The notes below the pieces were generated by a model, which ran no database searches, was not told the DNA's origin, and was given only the letters and a program-made list of their open reading frames with translations. From assembly GCA_902805755.1 (NCBI GenBank), contig CADCUA010000242.1, positions 1-9,072 on the forward strand: a DNA stretch of 9,072 nucleotides, in the 5' to 3' direction. The position numbers were made by a program, and so were the translations under genes. Shown here piece by piece: positions 6,269-9,072 of the stretch (position 1 is the first letter of the stretch; each line of letters opens with the position of its first letter). The stretch comes from an uncultured Lysobacter sp. (GTDB taxonomy: Bacteria > Pseudomonadota > Gammaproteobacteria > Xanthomonadales > Xanthomonadaceae).

Positions 6269-7375
6269 TCAGGCCGGCTGCAGCCGCGGCGTGTGGCCGC
6301 GTGCATCGCCGATGAGTGCGAAGTAGCGACGCAGGTTTTCGGGCCGGTAGCCCGGGTCGTTGTCCCAGCGCGTGAGCACCGAGGGGTGCAGCGACTGCGT
6401 GGCATCCAGCGTCGTGTCGTGCTCGCGCGCAGGTGTGGTGTCACCGGCCGGACGGCCGATCACGCGCCGGGCCGAGGGCACGAGGCGATACAGGCCGGTG
6501 CGCGAGTCATGCAGCGGCGCGAGTGCATCGCCGTGCGGCGCCCATGCATGCGCAGGTGAGGTGTCGATCGCGAGCCCCGCGTCGATCGCCTTGCCCTGCA
6601 TCCATTCCAGCGCGAGGTCGGACAGGCCCCATTCGCCGGGTGCATAGCCGCCACCGATGTCGCTGTGCACACCGGCAAACCAGACCTGCTCGATGCGCTG
6701 CCCGTCGCGTGCGGGCGCGGCCCACAGCGTGGGTGCAAGCGGCGCGCGGCGTTCGTCGATCGCAAGCGCCTGGTAAGCGCGCTCGACGCTGCGGCTCAGG
6801 CGCACGTCGTGGAAGCGGTACTTCCGGCCCGTGAGCGAACGCAGGCCATGCAGTGGAATGCCCAGTGCGCCGACGGTGTCCCACACGCCGATCATGCGGA
6901 TCGGGATGCGTGCGTCGCGCGTGATGCAGCTTTGCGCGCGAAAGCGCGTCGGTGCGTCGTCGTCCGGCGCATGTTCGCCGGTGTACAGCGCGATCGCCTC
7001 GCGATAGCGGTGCGCGTGCGCGCGGTCGAGGATGCCGCAGCAGCGGATCAGCCCGGCCAGGCTGCGCACCGTGTACGCGCCGCGGCTGAAACCGAACAGA
7101 TACAGCGCATCGCCCGGCTCGTAGTTGAGCACCAAAAAGCGGTACGCCTCGAACAGGTTGTCCGCCAGCCCGTGGCCGAACGCGCCGCCGGTGAGCCGGT
7201 CCAGCGAGTTGCCGGTGCCCACGCCATGGTCGTAACAGGTGACCTGCGCGATCAGGCCATCGCGCGGCAGCACGCGGGCCGCGAGCTTGAGCACGTTGCT
7301 GGGGCAGGGCGCGCCTTCGTGCGCCTGGTCAGCGCGGTTCCAGGTGCCATCGCAGAACACCGCCAGCCGTTTCAT
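6269..7375 (-). CDS. DUF2235 alpha/beta hydrolase (Tle1-like lipase family)
   Basis: The 368-aa product carries the hallmark signatures of DUF2235. The N-terminus is RLAVFCDGTWN (3-13). The nucleophile elbow is LYLFGFSRGAYTVRS with Ser97 in G-F-S-R-G. GVWDTVGALG (163-172) has Asp166, and VWFAGVHSDIGGGY (231-244) has His237. Together these make a complete Ser-Asp-His-type active site. The family includes type VI phospholipase effectors (Tle1) and stand-alone proteins of unknown role; length fits the core domain without large extra modules. No signal peptide or membrane helix is seen. I chose ATG 7375 because the family motif starts directly after it; the ribosome site is weak (GGGGG near -10), and the open frame reaches 7486 with low-complexity arginine-rich sequence. 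The neighbouring cell-wall hydrolase hints at an envelope-attack cassette, but no VgrG, PAAR or immunity gene is recognised. Confidence 0.88.
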   Translation of the reverse strand: MKRLAVFCDGTWNRADQAHEGAPCPSNVLKLAARVLPRDGLIAQVTCYDHGVGTGNSLDRLTGGAFGHGLADNLFEAYRFLVLNYEPGDALYLFGFSRGAYTVRSLAGLIRCCGILDRAHAHRYREAIALYTGEHAPDDDAPTRFRAQSCITRDARIPIRMIGVWDTVGALGIPLHGLRSLTGRKYRFHDVRLSRSVERAYQALAIDERRAPLAPTLWAAPARDGQRIEQVWFAGVHSDIGGGYAPGEWGLSDLALEWMQGKAIDAGLAIDTSPAHAWAPHGDALAPLHDSRTGLYRLVPSARRVIGRPAGDTTPAREHDTTLDATQSLHPSVLTRWDNDPGYRPENLRRYFALIGDARGHTPRLQPA

Positions 7376-7455
7376 GCCTCGCCCCCGTGCGTCCTGCAGG
7401 CGACGGCGTTGCCACGCAGCGCCAGCCGCGCGCGATCGATGCCATCGTCGGGAAA

Positions 7456-7478
7456 GGGGCCCCGGCATGCGGGGCCCC
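7456..7478 (-). terminator. Possible terminator after the 159-aa gene
   Basis: A perfect 9-bp stem (GGGGCCCCG at 7456-7464 with CGGGGCCCC at 7470-7478) closes the loop GCATG. Read on the minus strand it is followed by TTTCCC, a very short T-run. It lies 57 bases past the stop of the 159-aa gene and before the DUF2235 gene, so it may end or attenuate transcription between them. The T-run is weaker than in classical intrinsic terminators. Confidence 0.5.
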
Positions 7479-7488
7479 GGTATCACTG

Positions 7489-7523
7489 CTTCAACGTCGG
7501 TGGCTCGACGTCACCGGTTCAAC
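7489..7523. repeat. Three heptamers at 14-bp spacing (CTTCAAC, GCTCGAC, GTTCAAC)
   Basis: CTTCAAC (7489-7495), GCTCGAC (7503-7509) and GTTCAAC (7517-7523) start exactly 14 bases apart, immediately downstream of the 159-aa gene. The last copy is the same heptamer that forms the large array at 8314-8588. CGGTG/CACCG arms around the middle copy could also fold. Three loosely matching copies are few enough for chance to be possible. Confidence 0.35.
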
Positions 7524-7534
7524 GCGTCGCGGCC

Positions 7535-8014
7535 TCAGGTCGCCGCGGGCACCGCGTCGGGCTTCTTGCGCGCGGTCTTCTCGAAGCGCTTGCCGAGGTC
7601 ACGCCGCAGCCCGTCGAGGCCGTCGACCTGCGCGCCCAGCTTCAGCTGCGCGTAGCCCTGCAGTGCGGCGGTCATTGCATCGCTGCCCAGCGCGATGTCG
7701 GTATCGAGCAGCTTTTCCATGAGCCGGCTCATGCGCGTATGGCGCAATGCGAGCGCATCGTGGGTCGCAAGGTCGCGGCCCATTTCAGCCACGTCCAGCG
7801 TGCGCGGCAGCACGTCGATGTTCTCCAGCATCACGCGGTACGCGGCGCGGCAGAACGCTTCCGAGCCGTCGCCCATCTTCACCGCGCTGCGCCGGCCGGC
7901 CAGTCCGAGCACCACCAGCATCGGCTCCCACAGCCGCTCCACCTGCGCGATCGCCGTATCCAGTTCCGCCCACTGCGCCCCTTCGAAATGCACGCTTGCC
8001 AGGTTCTGTCCCAT
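7535..8014 (-). CDS. Small helical protein of unknown function
   Basis: The 159-aa protein has no signal peptide or membrane helix and reads as mostly alpha-helical. Likely conserved blocks are KMGDGSEAFCRAAYRVM (46-62), DTDIALGSDAMTAALQGYA (104-122) and GLDGLRRDLGKRF (132-144), followed by a basic tail (KTARKK). From memory these blocks resemble an uncharacterised family of about 150-160 aa found in several bacterial phyla; I know no function and assign none. The start at 8014 is well supported: AGGAG lies 7 bases upstream of the ATG. It is the first gene of the minus-strand run leading to the DUF2235 hydrolase 159 bp downstream, with a hairpin between. The helical make-up might suggest a phasin-like or chaperone-like role, but no diagnostic motif supports that. 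Confidence 0.75.
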   Translation of the reverse strand: MGQNLASVHFEGAQWAELDTAIAQVERLWEPMLVVLGLAGRRSAVKMGDGSEAFCRAAYRVMLENIDVLPRTLDVAEMGRDLATHDALALRHTRMSRLMEKLLDTDIALGSDAMTAALQGYAQLKLGAQVDGLDGLRRDLGKRFEKTARKKPDAVPAAT

Positions 8015-8104
8015 CCCCGTTCTCCTTGTCTGCGTTGACTTGCCTCCGGGCCGGCGTCAGTGCTGGCCCGTGCCGCTATTAGGCGCTGCAGGTGTCGCCC
8101 AGAC

Positions 8105-8115
8105 TGAGATTCTCA
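8105..8115. promoter_or_regulatory. Operator-like palindrome TGAGATTCTCA
   Basis: TGAGA-T-TCTCA is a perfect 11-bp inverted repeat around one base, 91 bases upstream of the start of the 159-aa gene, in a locally AT-richer patch. Position and symmetry fit a regulator site near a promoter, but no clear -35/-10 pair can be assigned. Confidence 0.25.
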
Positions 8116-8313
8116 AAACTACATGAGACCGTTCGTCGGACAGTTCGAACAGCGGGGTGAGCAGGCGGTCCCGGCGATGGTTCCGGTGTGTGCGGACGCT
8201 CAAATCCAGAGGCACGCGCGCGCTGCGCCGCACGGCAACGGCGCTCGCGAAGGCGTGCGTGCCGCCTGGCTGCCCGTGCGTACACCGGCGCGTGCTTGCG
8301 AACATGGACGCGT

Positions 8314-8588
8314 GCACGTTCAACGCCTTCCCGTGCCTGTTCAACCGCCAGGCGAGCGCGTTCAACGTGCACCGGAGGCTGTTGAACAGCCACGCCTGCA
8401 ATGCCGGACCTGCACCCATGCGTGTTGAACAGGCATCGCTGCCTGTTCGACATCCTCCGGAGCCTGTTCAACACATTCGCGAGGCGGCTCGAGCCCTTCC
8501 GGAGCAGGGCCGACACTGCACGCCTGCCTGCTCAACAGCCGGCGCTGCCCGTTCAACAGTGACCGGAGCGCGTTCAACAGGCATCGCG
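8314..8588. repeat. 21-bp-period GTTSAAC array, 13 units
   Basis: The heptamer GTTCAAC or its complement GTTGAAC occurs exactly at 8318, 8339, 8360, 8381, 8424, 8466, 8551 and 8572. One-mismatch copies are at 8445 (GTTCGAC) and 8530 (GCTCAAC). Weak copies fall on phase at 8487 (GCTCGAG) and 8508 (GGCCGAC), and the unit at 8398-8419 has lost it. Most steps are exactly 21 bp; units 8398-8419 and 8504-8525 are 22 bp. Units usually open with GCCT, GCGC or similar and often close with CCGGA. The wider core is TGTTSAACA. A degenerate unit may precede at 8293-8313. The spacing is like plasmid iterons or operator arrays, and 21 bp equals two helical turns. What binds it is unknown. Confidence 0.85.
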
Positions 8589-8675
8589 CCGGCTGCATGG
8601 GCAGCTGACGATGTGTTGCATCGATCGTATGAAACCGCCGTTCATAGCGGACAACTCGCACGCCGGAAGGACCGG

Positions 8676-9072
8676 TTATGCGGCGGCTTGAACTAGAAGC
8701 CGTTCAAATGCCGAAGCATCGGTGTACAGATACATTTGGCCTTGCAACTCGGTGAACCGACGCACGAACCCGGCACTGACCCCGACCTGGCGTGATGAGG
8801 TCAACATGTGCACGTGGCTAAATCGATGGCAGCTGCGGGCTAACCAGTTCGCCCACGCGCTGCTGACGCCAACCGTTACCCCAAGTGCCTGGCGCGCGTC
8901 GATAAACAACTTGGCGGTGCCCGCATCAGGCATGAGCGCGTCGACCAACCTCATTGGTGCGTTCCCGAACTCGCCCACGTCATGCCCATCTATGCTGATG
9001 AGGATGACGCCGTCGTGCACTCGATCCACTGAGATCTTGCAGGAAGATCCTTCAAGTGCGGCAGTGAGCTTG
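8676..9072 (-). CDS. STAS/SpoIIAA-like small protein, 5' end beyond the window
   Basis: The frame is open from the right edge to TAA at 8676-8678, 131 residues. A GTG at 9029 could be a start, but it lacks a well-placed ribosome site, and the sequence upstream (KLTAALEGSSCKIS) reads as continuous protein, so the true start is probably outside. The pattern alternates strands and helices: GVILISIDGHDV, TAKLFIDARQ, a helix SSAWANWLARSCHRF, the strand HVHMLTSS, a helix VSAGFVRRFTEL, the strand MYLYTD and a closing helix ASAFERLL. This order resembles STAS/SpoIIAA-like folds that bind partners or small ligands; the match is by pattern only. Base composition falls near its 3' end (30 G/C in the 60 bases 8701-8760), below its neighbours. 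It faces the repeat-bearing spacer with its 3' end. Confidence 0.65.
   Translation of the reverse strand, partial: KLTAALEGSSCKISVDRVHDGVILISIDGHDVGEFGNAPMRLVDALMPDAGTAKLFIDARQALGVTVGVSSAWANWLARSCHRFSHVHMLTSSRQVGVSAGFVRRFTELQGQMYLYTDASAFERLLVQAAA

Larger units (their letters stand above)
8015..8675. other. 661-bp gene-free spacer with a repeat array
   Basis: Between two minus-strand genes lies the longest gene-free stretch of the window. It contains an imperfect hairpin at 8048-8069 (GGGCCGGC / GCTGGCCC), the odd palindrome TGAGATTCTCA at 8105-8115, GTTCGAAC at 8143-8150 and the 21-bp array at 8314-8588. Open frames exist on both strands (for example 8157-8696 on the plus strand), but none has a ribosome site, a recognisable domain or consistent codon use, and they pass through the array in changing phase. 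I therefore treat the spacer as non-coding. Confidence 0.55.

Noticed and set aside
8314..8588. CRISPR array
   Set aside because: The period is only 21 bp with a 7-9-base conserved core; there is no repeat of 23-40 bp with unique spacers and no cas gene.
8079..8661. Minus-strand ORFs with VEQA/LLN heptads across the array
   Set aside because: The heptads are split between different frames by the 22-bp units, and none of the frames has a convincing start. A decayed heptad-repeat gene remains possible but is less simple.
8157..8696. Plus-strand 179-codon ORF over the repeat array
   Set aside because: No ribosome site or domain; the 21-bp motif changes reading phase twice within the frame, so the repeats are not maintained as protein heptads.

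Overview
The window is a GC-rich stretch of bacterial chromosome. The gene set (signal-peptide cupin, periplasmic amidohydrolase, TonB-domain protein, DoxX membrane protein, lysine/alanine-rich histone H1-like protein, PG-binding/CHAP-type protein, DUF2235 hydrolase) and strong Shine-Dalgarno sites fit a Gram-negative proteobacterium. The flavour is Xanthomonadales (Lysobacteraceae)-like, but that placement is an inference. I see no rRNA, tRNA, CRISPR array or transposase.

Left part (1-3689): the 3' end of an unrecognised plus-strand gene runs in from the edge. A spacer of about 290 bp follows, with two GC hairpins and a possible 43-codon ORF behind a strong ribosome site. Next comes a secreted cupin (457-924, +), convergent with a secreted amidohydrolase (1134-2501, -) that carries an NTF2/SnoaL-like domain inside its barrel. 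The amidohydrolase is divergent from a secreted TonB-C-domain protein (2787-3689, +). All three have N-terminal export signals, so this half is an envelope/periplasm neighbourhood.

Middle and right part (4034-9072): every gene here is on the minus strand. In transcription order they are a STAS/SpoIIAA-like protein cut by the right edge (8676-9072), a long non-coding spacer, a small conserved-looking protein (7535-8014), a DUF2235 alpha/beta hydrolase (6269-7375), a PG-binding plus CHAP/NlpC-type hydrolase (5310-6185), the histone H1-like protein (4675-5223) and a DoxX-family membrane protein (4034-4465). The two hydrolases lack signal peptides and lie 83 bp apart. They could form a small lipid/cell-wall hydrolase cassette, as in type VI effectors, though nothing in the window proves delivery.

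The most unusual structure is in the 661-bp spacer 8015-8675. From 8314 to 8588 the heptamer GTTSAAC (S = C or G), or a degenerate copy, recurs about every 21 bp over 13 units, with two 22-bp steps. Because 21 bp is two helical turns, the motif centres fall on one DNA face. The two 22-bp steps break any reading frame, so the periodicity belongs to the DNA and not to a heptad protein. The only other exact GTTSAAC in the window is in the spacer on the other side of the 159-aa gene, where related heptamers sit 14 bp apart.
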